Assembly: GCA_902613795.1 (NCBI GenBank)
Contig: CACMIP010000004.1
Location: 1-64,000, forward strand
Length of the DNA stretch: 64,000 nucleotides
Source: an uncultured OCS116 cluster bacterium
GTDB taxonomy: Bacteria > Pseudomonadota > Alphaproteobacteria > Rhizobiales > TMED25
Direction of reading: 5' to 3'
The notes beneath the pieces are model-generated. The model was not told the DNA's origin, made no database searches, and saw nothing but the letters and a program-made list of their open reading frames with translations. How positions within the stretch are numbered: the stretch's first letter is position 1; the number at the start of each line of letters is the position of its first letter. Made by a program: the position numbers and the translations under genes. Positions 51,080 through 62,364 of the stretch are shown piece by piece.

Positions 51080-52912
51080 ATGGTAAAAAAAGAACTTGAT
51101 AAGTTAAATCCGTCTGTTGATGATTTCGCAGCTTTGCTTGAAGAAAGTATGAGTAAAATAAATCTCTCTGAAGGAACTGTAATAAAAGGTAAGGTAACCG
51201 CTGTCGAGAATGATTTTGTAATAGTTGATGTTGGTCTCAAAACAGAAGGCAGGATACCTACACGAGAATTCAAATCAGCATCTGGTCCAAGTATCCCTGA
51301 GATAGGTGATGATGTTGATGTTTACTTAGACAGAGTTGAAAATTCAAATGGAGAAGCTGTATTAAGCAGAGAAAAAGCAAGAAGACAGGAAAGCTGGAAT
51401 AATCTAGAGAAACTGCATGCGGATGGCGTTCGAGTCGAGGGAGTGATTTTTGGCCGAGTAAAGGGCGGCTTCACTGTAGATCTGGATGGTGCAATCGCAT
51501 TCCTTCCAGGAAGCCAAGTTGATATCAAACCTGTTAGAGATATAGGTGGCATGCTGAATGTATCTCAACCATTCCAAATCTTAAAAATGGATAGGAAAAG
51601 AGGTAATATTGTTGTGTCAAGGAGGGCAATTATTGAAGACTCAAAAGGTGATTATAATCCTGAGCTGGCTGATAATCTTGAGGAGGGTCAGATCCTTGAT
51701 GGTATTGTCAAAAATATAACAGACTATGGGGCATTTATTGACCTTGGCGGGATGGATGGTTTGTTGCATGTAACAGATATCTCTTGGAAAAGAGTTAATC
51801 ATCCAAGTGATTTATTAAAGATTGGTCAATCGGTCAAAGTTCAAGTTACCAAAATAAATGCAGAAAGTAAAAGAGTAAGCCTTGGAATGAAGCAGCTTGA
51901 AGCTGACCCATGGGAGGGTATTGCTGAAAAATATCCAATAAATACAAAATTAAAGGGTAACGTTACCAATATTACGGATTACGGCGCTTTTGTTGAAATT
52001 GAACCCGGTATCGAGGGTCTTACACATGTCTCAGAAATGAGTTGGACAAAGAAAAATATTCATCCCGGTAAGATTGTATCAAGCTCACAAGAGGTAGAGG
52101 TTGTGATCTTAGAAATAGATCATGAAAAAAGAAGAATTTCTCTTGGTATGAAGCAGTGCGTAGAGAATCCATGGGCAAAATTTGCAGAGAATTATCCCAT
52201 TGGCTCAGTTATAAGCGGAGAGGTAAAGAATGCAACTGAATTTGGTTTATTTGTAGGACTAGAGGGTGATCTTGACGGTATGATTCACTTATCAGATTTA
52301 GATTGGAATGAAAAGCCTGAAGTCTCTCTTGAGAGGCATGTAAAGGGAGAGACAATCGATGTTAAGGTTCTTGATATTGATGTTGAAAAAGAGAGAATAA
52401 GCCTTGGTGTTAAGCAATTGTCTGACGATCCTTATTCTGGCCTCAGCCAAATTAAAAAAGGAGATACAGTCACATGCTATATAACAAATATTCGTGATGG
52501 TGGTCTGGACGTTACAATTGGCAAGGATGGAGCCCCAAGTTCGATTAAGAGAACAGATTTATCCGTAGATAAGTCGGAACAGAAACCAGACAGGTTTGAT
52601 GTCGGTGAGATGGTTGATGCAAAGGTAACGCAAATAGATGCAAAAAATAATAAACTTACATTATCAATAAAAAGTTTGCAAATTGATCAAGAAAAAGAGG
52701 CGGTAGAACAATACGGATCTGCAGACTCTGGTGCTTCACTGGGGGATATCTTGGGTGAAGCATTAAATATAGCCAACGACCAGGAGGTAATGGAATCGCT
52801 TACAGACTCATCAGATACGCCAAAGAAAACTGTGAAGAAAGCAAAACCAAAAGCTGAAAAAAAAGATGCAGAAAAGGAAGAAAAAACAAAAGCCTCAAAG
52901 GCTTCAAAATAA
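51080..52912 (+). CDS. rpsA: 30S ribosomal protein S1
   Basis: Repeated S1 domains ([29 protein letters not shown] etc.); Lys-rich C-terminal tail. Confidence 0.97.
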   Translation: [610 protein letters not shown]

Positions 52913-52966
52913 AAAAATCAAATATGGGATAACTTATGATAACGTCTGAAGCCAAAAAGTGATTAA

Positions 52967-53905
52967 ATGGTCTTCAATAACTCAGTAGAAATAAAATGGT
53001 ACCGCAGAAAGCTATTTTTATGGCGAATCTTTTCGTTCTTTTTAGTACTGTCTCTCCTGTATATCGTTTTTAACAACCCAAAAACAAATATTAGCTCGAA
53101 GCCACACATCGCAAATTACACTATTAGTGGTTTACTTGTAGATGCGGACCAAATTTTAGAAGATTTGGAGTATTTAGAATTTGAAGATGACGTTAAAGCA
53201 ATAATTATTACTGTCGATAGTCCTGGCGGTACAACTGTTAGTGCAGAGGAGATCTTTTTAAAGATTAGATCTATATCATCAAATAAGCCAATAGTTGCAG
53301 TAATGAAGAATATTGCAACCTCCGGAGCATATTTATTTTCGATCGGAGCAGACAGAATATTTGCGCGCGAGAATACAATCACAGGATCAGTTGGTGTATT
53401 GCTACAATGGGCAAGGATTGATCAAGGACTTGAAAAACTTGGGATTGAGATGAAAGAGGTCAAGAGCGGTAAATTAAAGGCAGAGCCAGATCTATTTGGA
53501 GAGTCTGATGAAGAGGCAATGGCATTAACCCAAAAAATCGTTGATGAGACCTTTACATGGTTTCTTGATCTAGTTAAAGAACGCAGAAACGTTGAAGACT
53601 CTGCAATTAGTCAAATGTCAGATGGTAGAATATTCACTGGTAGGCAAGCTCTAGAATTAAATTTGATTGACGAAATAGGTGGAAATAGGGAAGCTAAATT
53701 CTGGTTAATTGAAAATAGAGAAATAAATACTGATCTTGAAATATTGATCTATGACCAAAATAAGTCTGCTAATTTTATTGAACTAAGTGTTGCAAAAATT
53801 ATGGATTATTTTAATATAAATTCATCATACGGGGATAGTTTAAAAAATAATCTCTCACTGATAAATATTGATGGTCTTTTATCCACTTGGCAGCATCCAA
53901 GTTGA
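52967..53905 (+). CDS. sppA: Signal peptide peptidase SppA (S49 family)
   Basis: VDSPGGTTVSAEEIF, ATSGAYLFSIGADRIFARENTITGSVGVLLQ. Confidence 0.93.
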   Translation: MVFNNSVEIKWYRRKLFLWRIFSFFLVLSLLYIVFNNPKTNISSKPHIANYTISGLLVDADQILEDLEYLEFEDDVKAIIITVDSPGGTTVSAEEIFLKIRSISSNKPIVAVMKNIATSGAYLFSIGADRIFARENTITGSVGVLLQWARIDQGLEKLGIEMKEVKSGKLKAEPDLFGESDEEAMALTQKIVDETFTWFLDLVKERRNVEDSAISQMSDGRIFTGRQALELNLIDEIGGNREAKFWLIENREINTDLEILIYDQNKSANFIELSVAKIMDYFNINSSYGDSLKNNLSLINIDGLLSTWQHPS

Positions 53906-53922
53906 CAACTCCCGGAGAAAAT

Positions 53923-54207
53923 ATGAAGAAATCAGAATTAATCGACCAATTAGCAAAGGATTATCCTCACTTATATCACAGGGATATCGAAAAAGTAGTC
54001 GACGTATTTTATAATTCAATTTCTGAAGCATTAGCTAATGGTCAAAGAGTGGAGCTGAGAGGATTTGGTGCATTCTCTACAAAAGAAAGAGGTCCACGGA
54101 TAGGAAGAAATCCAAAAAACGGTGAGAGAGTGGCGGTGCCAAGGAAAAAGTCGGTATATTACAAGCCTGGTAAAGAACTCAAGGAACGTATCAATAGTAG
54201 CAATTAA
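53923..54207 (+). CDS. ihfB: Integration host factor subunit beta
   Basis: MKKSELIDQLAKDYPHLYHRDIEKVVDVFY...RVELRGFGAFSTKERGPRIGRNPKNGERVAVPRK. Start moved to 53923. Confidence 0.94.
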   Translation: MKKSELIDQLAKDYPHLYHRDIEKVVDVFYNSISEALANGQRVELRGFGAFSTKERGPRIGRNPKNGERVAVPRKKSVYYKPGKELKERINSSN

Positions 54208-54218
54208 TAATCTAATCA

Positions 54219-54950
54219 ATGAGGAGTGGTAATTTGAGTTTTAAAAATAAAAATGCCCTTTTCTGTGCTCTTGATATGAAAAGTATCGACCAAGCTTTGT
54301 CATTCACAAACATTATAAAAGATTACATAGATGGTATAAAGATTGGAATGGAAGCCTTTTATTCAATGGGTATTGACGGTTACTTAAGATTACAAGATTT
54401 AAACATACCAATATTCCTGGATTTAAAATTACATGATATACCCAATACAGTAAACTCAGCAATAAAATCCCTAATCCCACTTAATCCGTTTATGATTAAT
54501 GTTCACATATCTGGAGGTGCTGTGATGCTAAGAGAAGCAGTTAGTGCAATTCATGAAAGTAAAGATAACAAGCCAAAAATTGTGGGGGTAACAATATTGA
54601 CTAGCATGAATGAGTCTAGCTTTGAAGAACAAGGTATGAAGCTTAATATTCAAGATCAGGTAATCAATCTTGCAACTTTAGCCGCTGATTGCGGACTTGA
54701 TGGCGTTGTTTGCAGCGCGCATGAGGCAGGTAAGGTAAAAAGTAAATGCGGCAAGGATTTTTTAACAGTTGTTCCGGGTATTCGGCTAGAAAAAAAACAA
54801 TCTGACGATCAAAAAAGAACTCTTACACCATATGAAGCTGTTCGTAATGGTGCGGACATTCTAGTAGTTGGAAGACCCCTAACAAAAGCAAGTGATCCAC
54901 TGGAAGTTGCCAAAATAATTAGAAAGAATATCGACGATTATGGGAGTTAA
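54219..54950 (+). CDS. pyrF: Orotidine 5'-phosphate decarboxylase
   Basis: FLDLKLHDIPNTVNSAIKSL; GVVCSAHEAGKVK; VVPGIRLEKKQSDDQKR. Confidence 0.95.
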   Translation: MRSGNLSFKNKNALFCALDMKSIDQALSFTNIIKDYIDGIKIGMEAFYSMGIDGYLRLQDLNIPIFLDLKLHDIPNTVNSAIKSLIPLNPFMINVHISGGAVMLREAVSAIHESKDNKPKIVGVTILTSMNESSFEEQGMKLNIQDQVINLATLAADCGLDGVVCSAHEAGKVKSKCGKDFLTVVPGIRLEKKQSDDQKRTLTPYEAVRNGADILVVGRPLTKASDPLEVAKIIRKNIDDYGS

Positions 54951-55593
54951 AATAAAAATTTGTGGTATCAGTGAAGAAGATAATATCAAGTGTTGTATCG
55001 ATAATTCGATAGATATGATCGGGTTTGTGTTCTTTGAAAATAGCCCACGTAACATTTCAATTTCAAAAGCCAAAAATTTGTATCGAGAGTTTGGTCGTGA
55101 AATTGATATAGTAGGGCTTGTTGTTGATCCCCACGAAAGCCTAGTAGAGAAAATAGTAAATGAAATTGGGATAAATATTCTACAATTCCATGGTAATGAA
55201 AACTTAGGTAAATTACTAACGTTAAAATTGAAATATAATATACAAATTATTAAGGCTATAAATATAAATAAGAGTACTGATAAAGCCCAATTGATTGAAC
55301 TTCACAATAATATGGATTATTTATTATTTGATGCTCCACCACCAGAAGACTCTTTAAGACCTGGTGGCAACGGTAATCATTTTGATTGGAATTTAATTAA
55401 AAACTTTGAAATGGACTCTAATTGGATACTATCAGGAGGGCTAAGTCCTGAAAATATTGGTGATGCCATTAAAATCTCAGGTGCAAATTTTGTTGATGTT
55501 TCATCGGGAGTTGAGAATAATGTTGGCATCAAAGATAATGATTTGATAACAAAATTTATTTATAATGCAAGAAATCAGATGGAGAAAAATTAA
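54940..55593 (+). CDS. trpF: Phosphoribosylanthranilate isomerase
   Basis: VKIKICGISEEDNI, FVFFENSPRNIS, LLFDAPPPEDSLRPGGNGNHFDW, LSGGLSPENI. Confidence 0.94.
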   Translation: MGVKIKICGISEEDNIKCCIDNSIDMIGFVFFENSPRNISISKAKNLYREFGREIDIVGLVVDPHESLVEKIVNEIGINILQFHGNENLGKLLTLKLKYNIQIIKAININKSTDKAQLIELHNNMDYLLFDAPPPEDSLRPGGNGNHFDWNLIKNFEMDSNWILSGGLSPENIGDAIKISGANFVDVSSGVENNVGIKDNDLITKFIYNARNQMEKN

Positions 55594-55596
55594 GAG

Positions 55597-56808
55597 ATGG
55601 ATAAGTTAAACTCTTATAAACTAGGACCTGATCAAAATGGAAGGTTCGGAATATTTGGTGGAAGATTTGTTGCTGAGACATTAATGCCTCTTATATTAGA
55701 CCTGGAGAAAGCATATCAGCAAGCAAAGAAAGATGACAGCTTCCAATCTGAGCTGGCTTATTTAAATAAATATTACACAGGAAGACCAAGCCCGCTCTAC
55801 TTTGCAGAGAGACTGACAGATTACCTCAAAACTGCAAAAATTTATTTTAAAAGGGACGAGCTTAATCATACAGGCAGCCATAAAATCAATAATTGTTTAG
55901 GTCAAATATTATTGGCAAAGAGGATGGGAAAAACGAGAATAATAGCAGAGACGGGGGCTGGACAACACGGAGTTGCAGTTGCTACTGTCTCTGCGAGATT
56001 TGGAATTCCATGCGTGATTTATATGGGTGCAAAAGATATTGAGAGACAAAAGCCTAATGTCTTTAGAATGAAGCTGCTTGGAGCCGAGGTTGTTCCTGTA
56101 AGATCTGGCAATTCTACATTAAAAGACGCGATGAATGAAGCACTGAGAGATTGGGTGGCAAACGTAAATGATACATTTTATATAATTGGAACTGTGGCAG
56201 GGCCTCACCCTTATCCCGAAATGGTTCGCGATTTTCAGTCAATAATTGGCAAAGAAACAAAAGAGCAAATTCTTGATCAAGAGGGACGTCTTCCGGATCA
56301 ACTGATTGCATGCATTGGTGGAGGATCAAATGCAATGGGTCTATTTTATCCTTTTTTAGATGACAAAAGTGTTAAGATCACAGGAATTGAGGCTGGGGGG
56401 ATGGGGCTTCAAGGAGAAAAGCATTGTGCCAGCCTAACAGCGGGCAGACCTGGCGTTCTACATGGAAATAGAACATATTTACTGCAGGATGATGATGGGC
56501 AAATAATTGAAGGTCATTCAATTTCTGCGGGTCTTGATTACCCAGGAATAGGACCAGAGCATGCTTGGCTGAAAGAGTCAGGAAGAGTTGAATATTTTGC
56601 AATTACAGATAGTGAAGCTGTCGAAGCCTTTAAAATATGCACAAAAACAGAGGGTATAATACCAGCATTAGAACCATCTCATGCAATAGCTCATTTAATA
56701 AATATAGCACCGAATTTATCAAAGAATGATCTTGTGGTTATGAATTTGTGCGGAAGAGGCGATAAGGATATTTTTACCATTGCAGAACACCTGAATATGG
56801 AGATATGA
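55597..56808 (+). CDS. trpB: Tryptophan synthase beta chain
   Basis: [54 protein letters not shown]. Confidence 0.98.
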   Translation: MDKLNSYKLGPDQNGRFGIFGGRFVAETLMPLILDLEKAYQQAKKDDSFQSELAYLNKYYTGRPSPLYFAERLTDYLKTAKIYFKRDELNHTGSHKINNCLGQILLAKRMGKTRIIAETGAGQHGVAVATVSARFGIPCVIYMGAKDIERQKPNVFRMKLLGAEVVPVRSGNSTLKDAMNEALRDWVANVNDTFYIIGTVAGPHPYPEMVRDFQSIIGKETKEQILDQEGRLPDQLIACIGGGSNAMGLFYPFLDDKSVKITGIEAGGMGLQGEKHCASLTAGRPGVLHGNRTYLLQDDDGQIIEGHSISAGLDYPGIGPEHAWLKESGRVEYFAITDSEAVEAFKICTKTEGIIPALEPSHAIAHLINIAPNLSKNDLVVMNLCGRGDKDIFTIAEHLNMEI

Positions 56809-56811
56809 CAC

Positions 56812-57609
56812 TTGACAGTACGCATCGATAATTGTTTTGAAACACTTAAATTAACCAACAAAAAAGCCTTAATAACTTTCTTGACTGCGGGTGATCCAAA
56901 TTATGATTTATCTCTGGAACTCATAAAGTCATTACCAGAAGCTGGTGCAGATATAATTGAAATTGGGATGCCGTTCAGCGATCCGATGGCTGATGGTCCT
57001 GCGATACAGGCATCTTCACTCAGGGCAATAAATTCGGGTCATAAAATGGAAAAGACCTTTGAAATGATTGAAAGTTTTCGGAAAGATAATTCTCGTACTC
57101 CAATAATTCTAATGGGATATTTCAATCCCATATACAATTACGGGGTCGACTCCTTTATTAAGAAGATTATTGATATAGAAGTTGATGGCGTTATAGTCGT
57201 TGATTTACCTCCAGAAGAGGATAATGAGCTTTGTAATGCGCTAGAATGTGCTGATCTTTCATTTATAAGATTAGTTACTCCCACAACCAACACAGATAGA
57301 CTCAATAAAATTCTTCAAAAAACCTCAGGATTTTTATATTATGTATCAATAGCTGGGATAACGGGCTCAAAGAGACCAGAAATAAATGAAGTTGAGACCG
57401 CTGTCCAAGAAATTAAAACAAAAACAAATATCCCGGTAGGTGTAGGTTTTGGAATAAGAACCAAAGAGGATATTAAGAGGGTTGGAGATTTTGCCGACGG
57501 GGTAATTGTAGGTTCAGTATTAGTTGATATAATAAAAAATAATGAGCACGAGTCATCTGTAAAAGATAAAATAATGAAAAAAGTTAGAGAATTTGCCAGT
57601 GCAGTATGA
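56812..57609 (+). CDS. trpA: Tryptophan synthase alpha chain (TTG start)
   Basis: FLTAGDPNYDLSLELI, EIGMPFSDPMADGPAIQASSLRAI, GVGFGIRTKEDI. The nearby upstream ATG is out of frame, so TTG at 56812 is used. Confidence 0.96.
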   Translation: MTVRIDNCFETLKLTNKKALITFLTAGDPNYDLSLELIKSLPEAGADIIEIGMPFSDPMADGPAIQASSLRAINSGHKMEKTFEMIESFRKDNSRTPIILMGYFNPIYNYGVDSFIKKIIDIEVDGVIVVDLPPEEDNELCNALECADLSFIRLVTPTTNTDRLNKILQKTSGFLYYVSIAGITGSKRPEINEVETAVQEIKTKTNIPVGVGFGIRTKEDIKRVGDFADGVIVGSVLVDIIKNNEHESSVKDKIMKKVREFASAV

Positions 57610-57629
57610 TTTTAAATCAGGAATGATAG

Positions 57630-58475
57630 ATGAGTTGGATTAATAATATAGTTACACCTAAAATAAAGGAGATTTTAACTAAAAAAGATGTACCTGACAA
57701 TCTTTGGATAAAATGCCCAGAAAGTGGGCAGATGGTATTTCACAAGGATCTGGAGGCAAATCAATGGGTTATCCCTGGTTCAAATTATCACATGAAAATC
57801 CCAGCAAAAAAAAGATTGGAGTTACTCTATGATGACGAATACACAGTGATTGATGTGGAGGGGAGTGTATCAGACCCTCTGAAGTTTAAAGATGAGAAAA
57901 AGTACATTGATAGGCTTAAAGATGCTAGAAAGAAAACTGGTACCGACGATGCTGTTGTGATCTCTCAAGGTAATCTCGGCAGTATTCCAGTGACGTGCAT
58001 AGTTCAAGACTTTGCATTTATGGGTGGGTCACTTGGTGTTGCTGCAGGGGAAGCAATAATTAAGGCAATGGATGAGGCGCTTCGTTCATCCTCGCCCGTC
58101 ATACTATTTTCTGCAGCGGGTGGCGCAAGAATGCAAGAGGGCATTCTGTCACTTATGCAGATGCCGAGAACCACTATAGCTGTTCAAAAACTAAATGAAG
58201 CAAGGATACCATATATTGTTGTTCTCACTAATCCAACAACTGGAGGTGTAACAGCATCATACGCAATGTTAGGGGATATTCATATAGCTGAACCTGGTGC
58301 ATTAATAGGCTTCGCAGGGCCAAGAGTTATAGAACAAACAATCAAAGAGAAATTACCCGAGGGTTTTCAGAGATCTGAATATCTCTTAGAGCACGGCATG
58401 ATTGATATGGTAGTTCACAGGCATGATCTGAGGAGCAAGCTCATTACTATTTGTAAACACCTTCTCAATAAATAA
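57630..58475 (+). CDS. accD: Acetyl-CoA carboxylase carboxyltransferase subunit beta
   Basis: [66 protein letters not shown]. Confidence 0.97.
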   Translation: MSWINNIVTPKIKEILTKKDVPDNLWIKCPESGQMVFHKDLEANQWVIPGSNYHMKIPAKKRLELLYDDEYTVIDVEGSVSDPLKFKDEKKYIDRLKDARKKTGTDDAVVISQGNLGSIPVTCIVQDFAFMGGSLGVAAGEAIIKAMDEALRSSSPVILFSAAGGARMQEGILSLMQMPRTTIAVQKLNEARIPYIVVLTNPTTGGVTASYAMLGDIHIAEPGALIGFAGPRVIEQTIKEKLPEGFQRSEYLLEHGMIDMVVHRHDLRSKLITICKHLLNK

Positions 58476-58492
58476 TACATCAAGTACACATT

Positions 58493-59794
58493 ATGTTATT
58501 TGAAATAAAATCTCTTCAAGATCGAATTGCCCATTTATATCCAAAAGTAATGGATTTATCATTGGGAAGAATTGAAAATCTTCTCAAAAAATTAGGGAGC
58601 CCACAAGAAAGTATAGAGAGGATTATTCATGTAGCGGGAACAAATGGAAAAGGCTCAACACTTACATATATTTCAAGTATTCTCACAGCGTCTGGCTTCT
58701 CGGTCGACTCATACACATCACCACATTTAGTTCATTTTAATGAGAGAATCAAGATTGGGCAAAAAGGGTGTCAGGAGGATATAAATGATGCGGCTTTGGA
58801 GGAGATACTTTTGGAGTGCGAGCAAGTAAATGATGGTGATCCAATAACAATTTTTGAATTGATCACAGCAGCAGCATTCTTAAAATTTTCAAAAACAAAA
58901 TCTGATTTTCTTATACTTGAAACAGGCTTAGGTGGTAGGCTGGATGCCACGAATGTTATTAAAAATCCACTCGTATCCGTGATTACACCAATCGGAATTG
59001 ATCATCAGCAATTTCTTGGGGACTCTATTCAAGAGATTGCGTTAGAGAAAGCTGGCATCATAAAAGATAAATGTAAAACTGTATTATCGTATCAGGATAA
59101 AAATATAATTCCCATATTTCAAGATATAATTAATTCTAAAAATAACATCTCAAAAATTTGGAACAAAGACTACTTTGTTATCGATAATGGGGAAGATTTT
59201 ACATATTCCGATCAAAAATATCAGATGTCACTCCCACTGCCAAATTTATACGGCAGGCACCAGATTATGAACGCTGGAACAGCAATCGCAACAATTGCAG
59301 CGATTGATGATATTTCCATTAAGAGGGAGTCCTTTGTTGAGGGAATAGAAAATGCTGAATGGCCAGCAAGATTAGATCATCTGGAAACTGGTCCTTTGCA
59401 TGGGCATGTGCATAATGATACTGAAATATGGATAGATGGAGGACATAATAGTCATGCTGCAATCGCAATAGCTGATGCAATGAGAGCATTAGATAAAAAA
59501 AGGTTAATCTTAATTATTGGTATGTTAAACACAAAGGATTGTCGTGAATTTCTTAAGCCTTTTCAAAATATCACAGACACTGTGATAGCAATTGAGATTC
59601 CAGATAATACTAATTCACATAAACCTGAAAAAATAGTACATGACGCTGAATCACTCGGTATTTCTGCAATAGCAGAAATAGACTTTCACAGTGCACTTGC
59701 ATATGCACGTAAATATTTTGATGACTCTAAGAGGATACTCATATGTGGATCTTTGTACCTTGCTGGTTATGCAATGAAAATACACAGGGGATAA
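58493..59794 (+). CDS. folC: Folylpolyglutamate synthase/dihydrofolate synthase
   Basis: IIHVAGTNGKGSTLTYISSIL, SYTSPHLVHFNERI, LETGLGGRLDATNVI, WPARLDHLE. Confidence 0.95.
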   Translation: MLFEIKSLQDRIAHLYPKVMDLSLGRIENLLKKLGSPQESIERIIHVAGTNGKGSTLTYISSILTASGFSVDSYTSPHLVHFNERIKIGQKGCQEDINDAALEEILLECEQVNDGDPITIFELITAAAFLKFSKTKSDFLILETGLGGRLDATNVIKNPLVSVITPIGIDHQQFLGDSIQEIALEKAGIIKDKCKTVLSYQDKNIIPIFQDIINSKNNISKIWNKDYFVIDNGEDFTYSDQKYQMSLPLPNLYGRHQIMNAGTAIATIAAIDDISIKRESFVEGIENAEWPARLDHLETGPLHGHVHNDTEIWIDGGHNSHAAIAIADAMRALDKKRLILIIGMLNTKDCREFLKPFQNITDTVIAIEIPDNTNSHKPEKIVHDAESLGISAIAEIDFHSALAYARKYFDDSKRILICGSLYLAGYAMKIHRG

Positions 59795-59803
59795 GGATTA
59801 TTA

Positions 59804-60124
59804 TCAAATGTTTTCGTCAATCCACTCAAGCAAGGTAAGTTTTGGGAAAGCTCCAACTTTTGTTGATACTAACTCTGCATTTTTAAATAGTAATAGAGTT
59901 GGTATACCTCTAACTCCATAGTTTGTAGGCGTAATGGGATTTTCATCAATATTAACTTTTACAACTGATAATTTACCCTCATAGTCAGAGGATATTTCCT
60001 CGAGTATCGGACCTATTTGTTTGCAAGGACCACACCATTCGGCCCAGAAATCTACAAGCACTGGAACTGATGAGGAATCAATCTCAGATTGAAAGTTATC
60101 ATCAGTAAGTTGTTTTGTTGCCAT
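59804..60124 (-). CDS. trxA: Thioredoxin
   Basis: [36 protein letters not shown]. Confidence 0.97.
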   Translation of the reverse strand: MATKQLTDDNFQSEIDSSSVPVLVDFWAEWCGPCKQIGPILEEISSDYEGKLSVVKVNIDENPITPTNYGVRGIPTLLLFKNAELVSTKVGAFPKLTLLEWIDENI

Positions 60125-60160
60125 CTAATTACCTCCATTTTAAAAAAGTAACATGTTAAT

Positions 60161-61627
60161 TTAAGAAGTCAATAATCTACTTTCAAATTGCTTGAGTATC
60201 TCTTCAAGATTATCATTGTAATCATCGAGGAACTCAAGCTTGTCATTATCCTCATGATATTTCTCTCTTAGATCATCAACAGCAGAAAATGCCTCCGGTA
60301 TGGTGAGCCATTTCTCAGTATTACTGCTAGTTAGTCTTTTAAATATATCTTGATCTATTGATCTAAGGTCTTGTTCATCCAACAGGGACCGGTCATATTC
60401 ATAAATTATCTTTTTTGCAAAATATCTGTATCCTTCTTGTTCAAATTCTTCTGAGATAATAGGTTTTTGGTTCCAGTCAGCTGCATGGAATTTTTCCATT
60501 AACATCCTATCCTTACTTGAAGCAAATCCCAAAAAATATAAGCTTTCTTCCCAGAAAGGATCCAGTTGTGATATTTGTTGTTCGAAATCGTTGCTCTCAT
60601 TTTGGTGCCAGTCTAAAATTTTCATCTTAAAATCATTGCTATTTTTAATGATACTAGCCCTTTGATGAAGTTCTTCCATGCCAATAGACTCATATTGCGG
60701 GAAGCTCACGGCGTAGTCTTTATCCATAAATATTGGATGTCTGTTAAATCTTAGTGTTCTTAAAAATTTTGTTTTGCTATCACTATTTATATGCTTCAGT
60801 TCGGTTATATTGAGATCTAAAAGTTCTTGGGGATCTCTTTTCAAATCAAAAAAAAGATTTATTTCTGCATTATTTTTATTGGAGTAGGATCCAATGTGCG
60901 CTGTTGCATAAGTATAGACTTTTCCATAGTAAGCCTCATGGTGGCATAGTATATCTCGATCTTGGATATAATTTACAACATCATTTTTCGAAGTAGTTTG
61001 AAGTGATTTTGACCAAAAGTCTGGAGTTTTCTGTTTTAATATTTTGCATAAATCGATTGTTGTTTCAACATCTGCCATAGCATCATGTGCATTTGAATGA
61101 TCAATATTATTCGCCTCAGCTAGATTTTCTAGAGAAAATTGCTTTTTAACATCAAGGGTCTTGATACAAGATGGATTAAAAACAGAGGATGCGCGTATTA
61201 TATTAAGCGCATCGGCTCTTTTATTCCCATTAATTTGGGTAAAATATGGATTATGTAGATTTTGAAATAAAGAATTTCTTAAAAATTCCTCATCAAAATC
61301 TATTGAGTTAAAGCCGATATATATTGCACTGCCCCACTCTCTAAATTTATCTAGCATGTCACAGATAAGTCTGTAGCTGGAAATATTATTTGTATTTCGG
61401 ATTGTTGTCATCGACAAATTGTTAACCAGTAATGCCGATGGATTTGGTATCAGTGTTTTATTTAAGTTACATTTAATTTCAAAACGATCCTTCTCGACCA
61501 AGTTTTCGTCGCAAAGAATTGCTCCTACTTGAAGTATCTGATCCCACTGACCATTTCGGGTTTTTTTATGGTTTTCTCCCCTACCGGATGTTTCAAGGTC
61601 ATAAAATATTAAATTACTCATCTTCAA
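60161..61627 (-). CDS. sbcB: Exodeoxyribonuclease I
   Basis: FYDLETSGRGENHKK ... FSLENLAEANNIDHSNAHDAMADVETTIDL (cf. E. coli SbcB IEHSNAHDAMADV). Confidence 0.92.
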   Translation of the reverse strand: MKMSNLIFYDLETSGRGENHKKTRNGQWDQILQVGAILCDENLVEKDRFEIKCNLNKTLIPNPSALLVNNLSMTTIRNTNNISSYRLICDMLDKFREWGSAIYIGFNSIDFDEEFLRNSLFQNLHNPYFTQINGNKRADALNIIRASSVFNPSCIKTLDVKKQFSLENLAEANNIDHSNAHDAMADVETTIDLCKILKQKTPDFWSKSLQTTSKNDVVNYIQDRDILCHHEAYYGKVYTYATAHIGSYSNKNNAEINLFFDLKRDPQELLDLNITELKHINSDSKTKFLRTLRFNRHPIFMDKDYAVSFPQYESIGMEELHQRASIIKNSNDFKMKILDWHQNESNDFEQQISQLDPFWEESLYFLGFASSKDRMLMEKFHAADWNQKPIISEEFEQEGYRYFAKKIIYEYDRSLLDEQDLRSIDQDIFKRLTSSNTEKWLTIPEAFSAVDDLREKYHEDNDKLEFLDDYNDNLEEILKQFESRLLTS

Positions 61628-61629
61628 TT

Positions 61630-62364
61630 TTACTCAGAAAACCGGTTAGCAAGCTCAATTGCTTCCACATTACCCGCATGGAACCAGATGTTCTCAAATA
61701 CTATACCGTAACATGTTCTTTTTTTTATGAGTTTACTCCAAATTTCAACAAGAGAAAATCTTTCAGCATTCACTAATTCTAGAGTTTTTGTATTAAGCAC
61801 TGAAATACCCATAAATACCATTTTGCCTGGTCGATCGCTTTCAATAACAGTGCCATCGTCAGAGATAATATAATCACCACTACCAGAATACCCAACAGCA
61901 TTTTTTGGTGATGAAAATGCTAATAATGCATCCATTTTGTCAGGATTAAATTTTTTTTGTAAGTCTTGAAGCAAATTTGAATAATTATTTAACAATATAG
62001 CGTCGCAATTGATAATCATAATAGCTTTAGTAGTATCTGGGTCTATTGCATTCTTTATCCCTCCACCTGTATCAAGTAACGCAGTCTCATGGGAAATATG
62101 GATATTCGATATTTTTTTCCTTTCAATATATTCAATGACTCTTTCATGCTGATAATGTGTGTTGATATATATTTTATTTATACCAATTGTTGTTAATGCA
62201 TGAAAAATATAATCAATCATTGGTTTTTGGTTGATTTCAACCAAGGGTTTTGGCATATTTTTTGTGAGAGGCATAAGCCTTCTGCCTAAGCCTGCTGCAA
62301 GAATAAAAGCTTCCTCCACTGTTTTTTTATAACTAATATGTTTATTTATTTTGATATCCATCCC
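61630..62364 (-). CDS. murU: Sugar nucleotidyltransferase, N-acetylmuramate-1-phosphate uridylyltransferase type (MurU)
   Basis: [41 protein letters not shown]; amgK nearby. Likely start MDIKINKH at 62364. Confidence 0.85.
   Translation of the reverse strand, partial: GMDIKINKHISYKKTVEEAFILAAGLGRRLMPLTKNMPKPLVEINQKPMIDYIFHALTTIGINKIYINTHYQHERVIEYIERKKISNIHISHETALLDTGGGIKNAIDPDTTKAIMIINCDAILLNNYSNLLQDLQKKFNPDKMDALLAFSSPKNAVGYSGSGDYIISDDGTVIESDRPGKMVFMGISVLNTKTLELVNAERFSLVEIWSKLIKKRTCYGIVFENIWFHAGNVEAIELANRFSE

Noticed and set aside
52880-52920. AAGCCTCAAAGGCTT hairpin with a T-rich tract on the minus strand, resembling a minus-strand terminator
   Set aside because: Arises from the KASKASK codons at the rpsA 3' end; no minus-strand gene is nearby to terminate.
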